A stretch of DNA of 64,000 bases from Oceanobacillus timonensis (GTDB lineage Bacteria; Bacillota; Bacilli; Bacillales; Amphibacillaceae), in contig NZ_LT800497.1 of NCBI RefSeq assembly GCF_900166635.1, positions 1,385,504 through 1,449,503 of the forward strand. The letters run 5' to 3'. Shown here in pieces: positions 17,002 to 25,642 of the stretch (the stretch's first letter is position 1; each line of letters opens with the position of its first letter). The notes under the pieces are model-generated. The model did not search any database, was not told the origin of the DNA, and was given only the letters and a program-made list of their open reading frames with translations. The translations under genes and the position numbers were made by a program.

Positions 17002-17042
17002 ATATATCCGAGTGTTGACATTGTGTCAACACTCGGATATAT
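17002..17042. repeat. Perfect 19-bp inverted repeat after the GNAT gene
   Basis: Arms at 17002-17020 and 17024-17042 around a TTG loop. The stem is strong but neither side has a T-tract, so it could be a non-canonical terminator, an mRNA end or a binding site. It contains TGTTGACA/TGTCAACA. Confidence 0.7.
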
Positions 17043-17189
17043 TATGTAATAGATTATTATTAACCTGCTTGGTTGATAGTATTTTATATGATGCAGCCAA
17101 TGGTCTTAGCAATGGAAGCTTTCTTTGATAACAACCTTGGTTCAAAGGGGCAATCATCAAATATCTTGATAAATGAGAGGATAATACAT

Positions 17190-17819
17190 ATGTCCACGAA
17201 TCATTTAGGTAACAGGTTGAAAGCGTTATTACATGCTCGTGCTATTTCGATAAGAAAATGCAGTGAGCAGACGGGGATTGATAAGGCAACTATTTCACGA
17301 ATTATCAATGGGAAGCGAGAAGCGAATATTCAACACTTAAAGAAATTTGCTTCTTGTTTGGATATACCGCTCGCAGAACTGATGCATGCAGCTGGTCATT
17401 CTGTTCACTCCGAAGCATCTCAGGACCTTTCGGATATTCATACATCCATGAAAGAGATTCAGCAAACACTAAAAGCAGCCGATCTTTATCAAGATAATTT
17501 AAGTATGGATGCTGTTCAACAGCAATTGGACAGGTATGAACAACAAGCCCAAACAGAAGAAGGAAACCAAACGATTCACAATCAATTTAAGAAAAAAGTA
17601 GATGAGGTAGGGAGCAAGGGGCCTTTTATTAGTCAACTAAAGGATTTTTATACACAATTTGCACAATATAAGAGAGAGCCCTTTACTTTAGCTGTCATGG
17701 GAGGTACATTATTGTACTTTATTACACCGGTAGATGTGATCCCGGATTATATTTTCCCTATTGGATATATGGATGACGCTATTGCCGTACAAATTGCTTT
17801 GAAAAAACTTTCCAATTAG
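17190..17819 (+). CDS. XRE family regulator fused to DUF1232 (YkvA-like)
   Basis: This 209-residue protein has an N-terminal helix-turn-helix (about 3-60; LGNRLKALLHARAISIRKCS, ATISRIINGKREANIQHLKK), a polar linker with coiled-coil character (75-135), and a C-terminal DUF1232 domain (about 155-205) with the hydrophobic signature LYFITPVDVIPDYIFPIGYM and DDAIAVQIALKKL. DUF1232 is membrane-associating and of unknown role; here it may anchor the DNA-binding part. GAGAGG lies 9 nt before the ATG at 17190. An LCP gene follows 24 nt after the stop, so the two are likely co-transcribed. Confidence 0.85.
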   Translation: MSTNHLGNRLKALLHARAISIRKCSEQTGIDKATISRIINGKREANIQHLKKFASCLDIPLAELMHAAGHSVHSEASQDLSDIHTSMKEIQQTLKAADLYQDNLSMDAVQQQLDRYEQQAQTEEGNQTIHNQFKKKVDEVGSKGPFISQLKDFYTQFAQYKREPFTLAVMGGTLLYFITPVDVIPDYIFPIGYMDDAIAVQIALKKLSN

Positions 17820-17843
17820 AGGAACATGTAAGGAGCATTCAAT

Positions 17844-18788
17844 ATGAAAAGACGTGAAAGAAGAAAAACTGCAAAGCGAAGATGGATCCCCCGTGTTCTG
17901 TTATTTATTATCGTATGCATCATCGCAGCAGGTGTTTATGCGGTGACGCAATATTATCAGGGTTTATCAGAAGCTGAAGAAGGACAATACAAGGATGATG
18001 GTACAACCTTTATTCCATTTGAAGGTTCAGAACCACAGTTTGGAGAAATCAATGTTTTAATGATTGGCAGTGATACGCGAGGGGATGAAAACGGCCTGTC
18101 GGATACGATTATGATTGCGCATTATAATCAGGATACCCATGATATAAAACTTGCTTCCATTATGCGTGATACATATGTAGAGATTCCCGGACACGGCATG
18201 CAAAAGATAAATGCTGCTTTTGCATTTGATGGTCCGGAGCTGCTTAGACAAACACTAAAGCAAAATTTTGATATCGACTTACATTATTACGCGGTAGTTG
18301 ATTTCGAAGGTTTTTCAAAAATTACAGACATTGTTGCTCCCAACGGGATTGAAGTAGATATACCACATCAAATGTCTGAAGATATTGGCGTGACACTTGA
18401 ACCAGGGAAACAAGTATTAAATGGGGAAGAGCTGCTTGGGTATGTGCGATTCCGGAAAGATGAGGATGGCGACCACGGAAGAGTACAGCGGCAGCAAGAA
18501 GCAATCGCCAAATTAAAAGATGAAGCAGTGAGTATTCATAGTCTTATGAAATTGCCGAAATTATTGGGTATTGCGGATCCATACATCGATACAAATATAG
18601 ATAATAAAACCATTCTATCTATTGGCAAAGGACTAATTGCTGGCAGTGAGCATCCTATAGAAACATTAAGCATTCCAGTAGATAATTCCTTTCAAAATGT
18701 CCGGACAGAAGCTGGTGCTGTGTTGGAAATTGATTTAGAACAAAATAAACAAGTACTGCAAGACTTTTTATCATCTGATTCCGAATAA
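17844..18788 (+). CDS. LytR-CpsA-Psr (LCP) family cell wall polymer transferase
   Basis: This 314-residue protein has a basic N-terminus, one transmembrane helix (about 15-36) and an extracytoplasmic LCP domain. Visible marks are INVLMIGSDTRGDENGLSDTIMIAHYN, ASIMRDTYVEIPGHGMQKINAAFAFDG with the conserved phosphate-binding arginine and aspartates, and GEELLGYVRFRKDEDGDHGR. LCP enzymes attach teichoic acids and other polymers from undecaprenyl carriers to peptidoglycan. AAGGAG lies before the ATG. It may be TagT, TagU or TagV; I cannot say which. Confidence 0.93.
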   Translation: MKRRERRKTAKRRWIPRVLLFIIVCIIAAGVYAVTQYYQGLSEAEEGQYKDDGTTFIPFEGSEPQFGEINVLMIGSDTRGDENGLSDTIMIAHYNQDTHDIKLASIMRDTYVEIPGHGMQKINAAFAFDGPELLRQTLKQNFDIDLHYYAVVDFEGFSKITDIVAPNGIEVDIPHQMSEDIGVTLEPGKQVLNGEELLGYVRFRKDEDGDHGRVQRQQEAIAKLKDEAVSIHSLMKLPKLLGIADPYIDTNIDNKTILSIGKGLIAGSEHPIETLSIPVDNSFQNVRTEAGAVLEIDLEQNKQVLQDFLSSDSE

Positions 18789-18938
18789 ATAGGCTGGATC
18801 ACAGTTTGTGCATTTTCATTTGCCATTTTTGTTTGCAAACAGAAAAAAAGGGGAAGATATACTATATATCAAAATAATAGCTTACAATCAGTATGTATCT
18901 GAGTAAGAAAACGACTCTATGCAAAGGAGCGAATCAAA

Positions 18939-19655
18939 ATGGCAAACAATACCATTAAATTAAAGAAAAAAGAACTTGTAGCAAATGATACAATGGCTTT
19001 TCATTGGGAAATGCCAGAAGGATTTGAATTTAGAGCAGGCCAGCTTACGCATATTAAATTGATTGATCCAGAAGAGACAGATGAGGAAGGAACCCGAAGA
19101 GCATTATCACTGGTTTATGCGCCGAGTGAAAATGAACTGGTTACAGCGACTCGACTGAGAGATTCCGCATTTAAACGGGAGCTGAAAAACTTACCAGAAG
19201 GCAGCGAGGTTGAATTTGATGGGGCGAACGGAAGCTTTACCCTGCATAAAACGGAATCAACGCCAGCTGTATTTCTGATTGGCGGTATCGGTATTACGCC
19301 AATTCGAAGCATGATTGCGGAGGCTACAAATCAGCAAACGGATCATGACCTTACATTGCTGTATTCCAATAAGACACCGGATGACGCACCGTTTTTATCT
19401 GATCTGGAAGATATGGAAAAAAGAAACCCTCATTTTACGTTTGTTCCTGTGATGACAAGAGCAGACGAAAAGGAATGGAGCGGCGAAACCGGTCATATTG
19501 ATGCAGATATGCTTAAACGGTATGTGTCAGATATTAATAAACCAATCTATTATTTATCAGGTCCCGGCGGTATGGTTAAAGCAATGCAGGAAATGCTTGT
19601 AGATGCCGGTGTAAATGAAGATAATATCCGTTCTGAAGAATTTGCAGGATATTAA
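18939..19655 (+). CDS. FAD-dependent oxidoreductase (ferredoxin reductase-like)
   Basis: This 238-residue protein consists of an FAD-binding barrel (about 1-95; FRAGQLTHIK, then RRALSLVYAPS as the flavin RxxS motif) and an NAD(P)-binding half (about 105-238; FLIGGIGITPIRSMIAE, YLSGPGGMVKAMQEML). It lacks a 2Fe-2S domain, so it would pass electrons to a separate partner. AAAGGAG precedes the ATG. It is monocistronic with a terminator after it. The physiological partner is unknown. Confidence 0.9.
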   Translation: MANNTIKLKKKELVANDTMAFHWEMPEGFEFRAGQLTHIKLIDPEETDEEGTRRALSLVYAPSENELVTATRLRDSAFKRELKNLPEGSEVEFDGANGSFTLHKTESTPAVFLIGGIGITPIRSMIAEATNQQTDHDLTLLYSNKTPDDAPFLSDLEDMEKRNPHFTFVPVMTRADEKEWSGETGHIDADMLKRYVSDINKPIYYLSGPGGMVKAMQEMLVDAGVNEDNIRSEEFAGY

Positions 19656-19752
19656 GCAGCAAGCTGTCTATTGGAATAGGCAGTTATCCCGTCCATTTGT
19701 ATATATTAGTCTATAAACAATAAATAAAAGGAAAATACGATTATCTGAATTG

Positions 19753-19792
19753 AAAAAGATACCAGTTCTTAAACGGATTGGTATCTTTTTTT
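19753..19792 (+). terminator. Terminator after the oxidoreductase gene
   Basis: AAAAAGATACCA (19753-19764) pairs with TGGTATCTTTTT (19779-19790), followed by more T. Confidence 0.85.
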
Positions 19793-19913
19793 AATGGAAG
19801 AAGGCGATAGACACTAGTATTTTGGTCAGAAAAACCTATTGCCAGACAAATCAGAGTCTGTATATGATAATAACAATAATTCCTCTGCACGGAGGTCACA
19901 AAAGGAGCAGCTT

Positions 19914-20564
19914 ATGGTTACAGATGAAATCATTTCTACATTATTTGTAGTTGGAGGTATTGTTGGTCTTTTTATAATCATTTATCTTTTTAGTAAAATA
20001 CCCGGATCTGGTCTTATTTTCCGCATTATCCGCAGGGTTTTCTTGATTCTTTGGCGTATCGTTGTTTTAGCACTTACTTTTTTCATGTTTTTTATGGTTG
20101 GTTTCATGGTGATTGTATTCTTCACATTTAACGGCAGTGAAGAAGGTATTTTATATCAAGGAGAACCGATCAATTTCCTGATTGGCGATAATGCGAGGGA
20201 AGCGGTGTTTTTCACCATGCTGTACGCTGGATTTTGTCTGGCGGCTGTATATGTTCTTTCGTTCATCTTGGCGATGGGGTGGAAAGTTACGCGCATCAGC
20301 CGCAAGTTTCATGCGGAAATGATTTTCATTTTAATGATTGGTCTGGTATTTACTGTCTTTCCAATAGTGGTCGACGCCGTATTGCCTGATTTTGAAGTAG
20401 CCCGTTATGGAAGATATGCTCTTGGTGTTATACCGATTGTGATGTATATTCAGGGTCAAATGAGAAGAGTAAGAGAACGGCGAGGGCGTGGACGTTCTCT
20501 TTCCCGTAAGGAGCGGTTTTACCGGGATTTAGGTGATAAAGCGTCGAAACGAGCCGGGGAGTAA
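19914..20564 (+). CDS. Hypothetical membrane protein with basic C-terminus
   Basis: I do not recognise this protein of about 216 residues. It has hydrophobic helices at about 6-24, 38-72, 98-122 and 136-160, and an arginine-rich cytoplasmic tail (GQMRRVRERRGRGRSLSRKERFYRD). The start at 19914 has AAAGGAG 6 nt upstream; an open frame extends upstream to 19839 without a ribosome site. It appears monocistronic. The tail could bind nucleic acid or acidic lipids, which is inference only. Confidence 0.7.
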   Translation: MVTDEIISTLFVVGGIVGLFIIIYLFSKIPGSGLIFRIIRRVFLILWRIVVLALTFFMFFMVGFMVIVFFTFNGSEEGILYQGEPINFLIGDNAREAVFFTMLYAGFCLAAVYVLSFILAMGWKVTRISRKFHAEMIFILMIGLVFTVFPIVVDAVLPDFEVARYGRYALGVIPIVMYIQGQMRRVRERRGRGRSLSRKERFYRDLGDKASKRAGE

Positions 20565-20683
20565 TCGAATAAGTTTGTTAGATTATAAACATATGATTTG
20601 AATGAAAAGCCTATTTTATAAAGGTTGGTTGTTGCAATGATAAACATTGTAAAATAGGATTTTTAATATATCGTTGACAGGTA

Positions 20684-20723
20684 TATCGGGAGATGATATA
20701 TTATTTATATCGTCGAACGATAT
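20684..20723 (+). promoter_or_regulatory. Promoter and PadR-type operator
   Basis: TTGACA and TATATT 17 bp apart (from about 20674 to 20702) precede ATATCGT-CGA-ACGATAT (20707-20723), a perfect 7-bp-arm dyad. A related TATATCG half lies within the promoter. The dyad fits autorepression by the PadR protein downstream. Confidence 0.65.
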
Positions 20724-20755
20724 AACGTCATAAGATATAAAGAGAGGATAATAAG

Positions 20756-21082
20756 ATGCAAAATGAACAAGTTGCGCTAACAGAAGCGGTTTATTATACG
20801 TTGCTTTCACTTTACGAGCCATTGCATGGTTACGGCATTATGCAGAAAGTAGAAAAAATGTCAGAAGGAAGAGTAATTCTTGCAGCTGGTACGCTATACG
20901 GAGCATTAAATAATCTGTTAAAAAAGCAGTGGATTAAGGAATTACCCAAAAACGTTAACAGCCGTAAAAAAGAATATCTTATTACTCCCCAAGGAAAGCA
21001 AATGGTAGAGCTGGAATTATTAAGGCTGCAAGAGCTTATTAACAACGGTAAGAAAATAGTTGAAGTGGGGAGGGAGAAATAA
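20756..21082 (+). CDS. PadR family transcriptional regulator
   Basis: This 108-residue winged-helix regulator shows the PadR core YYTLLSLYEPLHGYGIMQKVEK, then EGRVILAAGTLYGALNNLLKKQWI and the wing RKKEYLITPQGKQMVELE. It is the short PadR subtype without the long C-terminal helix bundle. It probably represses its own operon at the dyad 20707-20723. Its stop overlaps the ATG of the DUF2812 gene by one base (TAATG), which indicates translational coupling. A GAGAGG site precedes the start. Confidence 0.92.
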   Translation: MQNEQVALTEAVYYTLLSLYEPLHGYGIMQKVEKMSEGRVILAAGTLYGALNNLLKKQWIKELPKNVNSRKKEYLITPQGKQMVELELLRLQELINNGKKIVEVGREK

Positions 21083-21630
21083 TGGAGAAAAAAGTTAGAA
21101 AAATTTTCACCGTTTGGAAATTTGCAGAAGAAGAAAAATGGCTAAATGAAATGGCTGCAGATGGCTGGGAGTTAACCAAAGTCAACGTACCCCAATATAC
21201 TTTTAAGGAAAGCACACCTAATGAATATATATACAGATTAGAATTACTTGATCCGAAATTAGCAAAAAAAGAACGCGAAGAGTATATTGATTTTATTGAG
21301 GAAACTGGAGCGGAGAAAATAGGAGAATTTTCTAACTGGATTTATTTTCGAAAAAAATCAGATAAGGGGCCATTTAATCTTTTTTCTGATTTGGATTCAA
21401 AGATTGTACATTTAAAGAGGATGTCCCAAAGGCTTTTGACTGGACTCATTTTCATTGCAATTGTTTTATTTTCTTTAATTACCTTCATGATAGTTTATTC
21501 TGGTTCGAATAGTGGGCCAACCATCGCAGTTGTCTTATTGGTACTTTTTTCATGCTTGTTCTTATATGGGCTGAACCAAGTAAATAGCAGAAAAAAAGTG
21601 CTGGAAGAAGAACGGCAATTCAGAGAATAA
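21082..21630 (+). CDS. DUF2812 domain-containing membrane protein
   Basis: This 182-residue protein has an N-terminal DUF2812 domain (about 1-105) with KIFTVWKFAEEEKWLNEMAADGWEL and YIYRLELLDPK, then two transmembrane helices (about 120-142 and 148-168). DUF2812 proteins nearly always follow a PadR gene, as here, and are thought to act in envelope stress sensing; the mechanism is unknown. It is translationally coupled to padR. Confidence 0.88.
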   Translation: MEKKVRKIFTVWKFAEEEKWLNEMAADGWELTKVNVPQYTFKESTPNEYIYRLELLDPKLAKKEREEYIDFIEETGAEKIGEFSNWIYFRKKSDKGPFNLFSDLDSKIVHLKRMSQRLLTGLIFIAIVLFSLITFMIVYSGSNSGPTIAVVLLVLFSCLFLYGLNQVNSRKKVLEEERQFRE

Positions 21631-21697
21631 GATAAGGTTTAATGTTAATTCCTGTCAGTCACTGTATAGCCATATGATTGACCGTACAACTGATCAA

Positions 21698-21748
21698 CCA
21701 ATATAAAAAGCGCCTGAGATTGTTTATCTCAGGCGCTTTTTATATTGG
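21698..21748. terminator. Bidirectional terminator
   Basis: Perfect 23-bp arms (21698-21720 and 21726-21748) with a 5-nt loop and A/T-rich flanks on both sides separate the DUF2812 gene from the convergent DUF6366 gene. Confidence 0.9.
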
Positions 21749-21760
21749 ATAACTAGATTG

Positions 21761-21952
21761 CTACTTTACAAATAGCAATACAATAATCATACCTATGATA
21801 AGGAGAAGAATTAAAATACCCGTACCTTTCCAACCTAAACCGCCGACTAAATCAGGGAGGCCTCCACCATGCACACTGCTTGATGGATTTTTTAATTCTT
21901 CTTGTCTTAGCCTTTCTCTTTTTTCTTCCGGAGTTTCTTTGTCTTTACTCAT
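21761..21952 (-). CDS. DUF6366 family small membrane protein
   Basis: This 63-residue protein starts with a charged segment (MSKDKETPEEKRERLRQEEL), continues with LPDLVGGLGWKGTG, and ends in one hydrophobic helix (about 44-62). That layout is what I know as DUF6366, a Bacillaceae family of unknown function. The start at 21952 has AAAGGCGGG upstream; a longer open frame has no ribosome site. The iron-efflux ATPase is divergent to it. Confidence 0.75.
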   Translation of the reverse strand: MSKDKETPEEKRERLRQEELKNPSSSVHGGGLPDLVGGLGWKGTGILILLLIIGMIIVLLFVK

Positions 21953-22081
21953 AACTAACCCGCCTTTCATCATATCTACGGTACATATGAAAAGGAATCT
22001 CTTAGCTATGAATATAGCATATTCTGAATACAATTTGTCACCATTTCTACAAACCATCCAAAGAAAAGTATGGTATACTAT

Positions 22082-22096
22082 TTATAATAATTATAA
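22082..22096. promoter_or_regulatory. Perfect PerR box
   Basis: TTATAATAATTATAA is the consensus 7-1-7 PerR operator without mismatch, just downstream of a TATACT -10 candidate (22074-22079). It predicts peroxide induction of the ATPase gene 76 bp further on. Confidence 0.85.
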
Positions 22097-22119
22097 ATTG
22101 ATATTAATTTTAATTAATT

Positions 22120-22138
22120 GAAAATGAGAATCGATATC
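22120..22138. promoter_or_regulatory. Fur-box-like site
   Basis: GAAAATGAGAATCGATATC agrees with the classic 19-bp Fur box at 15 of 19 positions. It lies between the PerR box and the start codon. In B. subtilis Fur activates pfeT, so a site here is meaningful, although its position downstream of the PerR box differs from simple activation. Confidence 0.55.
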
Positions 22139-22172
22139 AGTACTTATACCGACTTCTAAGGAGGAGAAGAAC

Positions 22173-24080
22173 ATGCCGGAAATAGCAGAGAGGACAAAAA
22201 TAAAGACAAATGGCTATGGTTCTATTTTATCTTACCTCAAAATACATGGAGAAATCATTGCCGCAGCGGTAAGCGGAATACTTATTTTGATTGCCTGGAT
22301 AGTATCCGGGCATATTAGCCATGCTTTATGGATTACGTTACTAATCGCTGCTTTTTTAATCGGCGGTTTTGCCAAAGCGAAGGAAGGGATTACGGAAACC
22401 TATCAAACCAAAAAATTAAATGTAGAGCTGTTGATGATTATTGCTGCTATTGGAGCAGCCTCTATCGGTTACTGGGCGGAAGGAGCTATTTTAATTTTTA
22501 TCTTTTCCTTATCCGGTGCATTGGAAAGCTACACGGAAAATAAGAACAAGAATGAACTGCAAAGTCTAATGAAACTGCAGCCGGAAACGGCCACTTTGCT
22601 AAATGGGGAAGTGGTCAATATTAATCAATTAAAGCCCGGTAATTATATTGCTGTTAAATCAGGAGAGCGAATCCCGGCAGACGGCATTATTTCCAAAGGG
22701 GATACGACAGTGGACGAAAGTGCGTTATCTGGGGAGTCTATCCCTATTACGAAGACAGTAAGTGATGATGTTTTTGCCGGAACGGTTAATCTCGGCGGCA
22801 GTCTGCAGATTGAAATAAATACGCTGCCGACAGAGACCATGTTCCAAAAAATTATCGGATTGGTTCAAAATGCACATGAAGAGCGTTCGCCTTCGCAGCA
22901 GTTTATAGAAAAATTTGAAGGAATGTATGTTAATATCGTTTTGATTACCGTCGCTGTCATGATGTTTTTGCCACATTTTTTGTTTGGATGGACCTGGACA
23001 GATACGATTTATCGCGCCATGATTTTATTGGTTGTTGCTTCCCCGTGTGCGTTAGTTGCTTCGATTATGCCGGCCACTTTATCGGCTATTTCCAATGGGG
23101 CACGCCAAGGAATACTATTTAAAGGCGGGGTGTATGTAGAAGCTTTGGCGAAATTAGATGCGATTGCTTTTGATAAAACTGGAACGCTGACGAAGGGTGA
23201 GCCGGAAGTGATTGATTATTATATTGCCCCCGGCCAAGATATAGAATATGTGGCAAATATCATTTATGCTGTAGAAAGTGAGTCGATTCATCCACTGGCT
23301 CTTGCTATGCAGAAATGGGCGGCGCCAAAACGGGGAGAACAATCGAATGTGGCTGTAACGGTAGAGCATCACAATGGGAAGGGACTGTCTGCACAAGCAG
23401 ATGATATCACCTGGATGATTGGTAATGCAGATATGGCAGGGAAACAGGATGCAGAGCAGCTGCTTGATGCTTTTAATGCACAGGAAAAAGCAACAACAAA
23501 TATCTTTGTGAAAAAAGATACCAGAGTTATTGCTGCCTTTTTATTGAAGGATACACTGCGGCAGGATGCTGTAGAAGCTATTCGGAACCTTCAAAGCCTG
23601 GGGCTGCGAACGGTTATGTTAACAGGAGATAACCAAGCTACAGCTGAAAATATCGCAAAGGAAGCTGGGATAGATGAATTTCACGCGAATTGTCTGCCAG
23701 AAGATAAGGTAAATTACTTAAAACGCCTGCGCCAGCAAGACCGGCAGGCAGCAATGATTGGAGACGGTGTTAATGATGCACCAGCTTTGGCAACTGCAAA
23801 TATTGGTGTGGCGATGGGGGCAGGAAGTGATATTGCTTTAGATACGGCAAATGTTGTACTAATGAAAAATAATTTAGCAAAAATGGTTCATGCCATTCGT
23901 GTTTCTAAAAAAATGAATGCTATTGTGAAGCAAAATATTATCTTTTCCCTGGCGGTTATCGGTATTCTGATTGCCAGCAATTTTCTGCAGATTATCAATA
24001 TGCCACTTGGCGTGGTTGGTCATGAAGGCAGTACGATTCTTGTTATTCTTAATGGGCTTAGGGTGTTGAGAGCGAGTTAA
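22173..24080 (+). CDS. pfeT: P1B-4-type metal-transporting ATPase, Fe(II) efflux
   Basis: This 635-residue heavy-metal P-type ATPase matches B. subtilis PfeT (formerly ZosA) in length and in lacking an N-terminal metal-binding domain. It has the SPC motif at 290-292 (VVASPCALVAS) and HEGS at 617-620, the pair that defines the P1B-4 subgroup. The phosphorylation site is D334 (FDKTGTLTKG); LSGESIPI, MLTGDN and MIGDGVNDAPALA form the actuator and hinge motifs. Such pumps export ferrous iron, sometimes Co or Zn, and protect against iron overload under peroxide stress. The PerR box and Fur-like box upstream support the PfeT assignment over a copper or cadmium pump (which would have CPC). AAGGAGGAG precedes the ATG. 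Confidence 0.92.
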   Translation: MPEIAERTKIKTNGYGSILSYLKIHGEIIAAAVSGILILIAWIVSGHISHALWITLLIAAFLIGGFAKAKEGITETYQTKKLNVELLMIIAAIGAASIGYWAEGAILIFIFSLSGALESYTENKNKNELQSLMKLQPETATLLNGEVVNINQLKPGNYIAVKSGERIPADGIISKGDTTVDESALSGESIPITKTVSDDVFAGTVNLGGSLQIEINTLPTETMFQKIIGLVQNAHEERSPSQQFIEKFEGMYVNIVLITVAVMMFLPHFLFGWTWTDTIYRAMILLVVASPCALVASIMPATLSAISNGARQGILFKGGVYVEALAKLDAIAFDKTGTLTKGEPEVIDYYIAPGQDIEYVANIIYAVESESIHPLALAMQKWAAPKRGEQSNVAVTVEHHNGKGLSAQADDITWMIGNADMAGKQDAEQLLDAFNAQEKATTNIFVKKDTRVIAAFLLKDTLRQDAVEAIRNLQSLGLRTVMLTGDNQATAENIAKEAGIDEFHANCLPEDKVNYLKRLRQQDRQAAMIGDGVNDAPALATANIGVAMGAGSDIALDTANVVLMKNNLAKMVHAIRVSKKMNAIVKQNIIFSLAVIGILIASNFLQIINMPLGVVGHEGSTILVILNGLRVLRAS

Positions 24081-24101
24081 GTGATTTGAGTCTTTTGTGA
24101 G

Positions 24102-24131
24102 AAGGTTACGATTACCAAGAGTCGTAACCTT
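24102..24131 (+). terminator. Terminator of pfeT
   Basis: AAGGTTACGA and TCGTAACCTT (24102-24111, 24122-24131) form the stem, followed by TGTTTTA. Confidence 0.85.
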
Positions 24132-24544
24132 TGTTTTATATATGATAATTATTTGTTTATGGGAAGCAACTTGACATTTGAAATAATCGAAAAACAAGTC
24201 CTATTTTTCTACATTTTTTCGATTATTTCCGGATAATAGATACCTGTTCATATCATTAATCATAAAAATCAATCTATCAATTGTTTTTATATCTTGCTTT
24301 TTAACTTGTAAGATGTTTTTATTACTGTTCATTCGTGTAGAATTTAGGTAAGGAAAGCATTTGATATTCCTTTTGATTAAAAGGGATATCTTTTCAAGCG
24401 CCGGCGTGGAAGGAGATAAAAAATATTCCTTGCAGAAAAGTGGTTTCAAAAATTGGGGATCTGGCTGGATTTCGCGGCAGTATAGAGATGAAAAGAACGC
24501 TTCTTGCAGCGGAAGAAGCGAATAAGAGGGGAGTTTAGGAAAAA
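24132..24544. other. AT-rich intergenic region before alkA
   Basis: No gene is evident. A hairpin CGCTTCTT/AAGAAGCG lies at about 24498-24521 without a T-tract, between the region and the alkA ribosome site. A minus-strand open frame here (24201-24599) has low-complexity content and no ribosome site and is not counted. Confidence 0.5.
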
Positions 24545-25462
24545 GTGAGAACATGGGAAGACAAGAAAAATCATATTGTAATAAAGGCACCTGAAGCATT
24601 TGATTTTAAGGTGAACTTGGGTTATTTACAAAGAGAACCAAATGAGTGTATGTATGAAATAGAAGATGATAAAATTACTCGTGTTATTGAAATAAATCAC
24701 ATTCGCACATTAGTACGTATCAGTGCAGCCGATAATGACTTTTTAGATGTTGAATTTTTAGCGAATACAAAACCCGAATTATTAGAATCCAAAGAAGCAA
24801 TAGTCCATTACATTTGTGAATGGTTTGACCTTGATAATGATATTATTCCTTTTTACGAAATGGGCTTGCAAGATCCATTGTTAAAACAGCCTATTGAAAA
24901 ATTTTATGGACTGCGTAATATGGGTTTAAATGATTTATTTGAAGCTTTATGCTGGGGCATCTTGGGTCAACAAATTAACCTGAAATTTGCTTATACATTA
25001 AAACGTCAGTTTGTAGAAAAGTTTGGAGAGTCTTTTAATTATGAGGGTAAAAAATATTGGGTTTTCCCTTCATTTGATAAAATTGCGGAATTAAGCACTG
25101 CAGATATGGCAGATATAAAAATGACGAGCAAGAAAAAGGAATATATTATCGATGTTGCAAAACGAATGAAAAATGGTCATTTATCGAAAGAACAAATGCT
25201 GGATTTTGATGATTTTAAGCAAGCTGAAAAAGAATTAATCCGTATCAGAGGCATTGGTCCTTGGACAGCTAATTATGTATGTATGCGATGCCTTCGATAC
25301 CCAACTGCTTTTCCAATGGATGATGTGGGGCTGATGAATGCAATGAAGTTAGCGAATGGAATGGAAAGAAAACCGACCAAAGAGGAAATCAGAGAATTAG
25401 CTTCTGAATGGGAGAATTGGGAAGCCTATGCTACTTTCTATTTATGGCGTTTACTATACTGA
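24545..25462 (+). CDS. DNA-3-methyladenine glycosylase II (AlkA/YfjP-like)
   Basis: This 305-residue base-excision enzyme removes alkylated purines. The N-terminal TATA-like part (about 1-110) precedes an HhH-GPD domain: GLRNMGLNDLFEALCWGILGQQINL, then the hairpin LIRIRGIGPWTANYVCMRCL and the catalytic aspartate in FPMDDVGL. The closing WENWEAYATFYLWRLL is typical of the YfjP group. The start is GTG at 24545 with a weak AGGAAAAA site; no better in-frame start is near. It is monocistronic. No Ada-type regulator is nearby. Confidence 0.9.
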   Translation: MRTWEDKKNHIVIKAPEAFDFKVNLGYLQREPNECMYEIEDDKITRVIEINHIRTLVRISAADNDFLDVEFLANTKPELLESKEAIVHYICEWFDLDNDIIPFYEMGLQDPLLKQPIEKFYGLRNMGLNDLFEALCWGILGQQINLKFAYTLKRQFVEKFGESFNYEGKKYWVFPSFDKIAELSTADMADIKMTSKKKEYIIDVAKRMKNGHLSKEQMLDFDDFKQAEKELIRIRGIGPWTANYVCMRCLRYPTAFPMDDVGLMNAMKLANGMERKPTKEEIRELASEWENWEAYATFYLWRLLY

Positions 25463-25642
25463 TTGAAGTTTTACTTTATAGAGATGGCTTCCCGTTACAA
25501 TTAGATACAGACCATTTTAAGAAAAGCCGATCTTCTCATTGTTCTTGATGCGAAAATCAGCTTTCTTATTCTTTTACATACGTTAAAAATGTGGGGATAG
25601 TATTATCCCTTCATCCGAATTCCAAAAAAAGAAAGGCCCATT

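Noticed and set aside
24201..24599. 132-residue minus-strand frame overlapping alkA
   Set aside because: It is antisense to the alkA start, has low-complexity content and no ribosome site.
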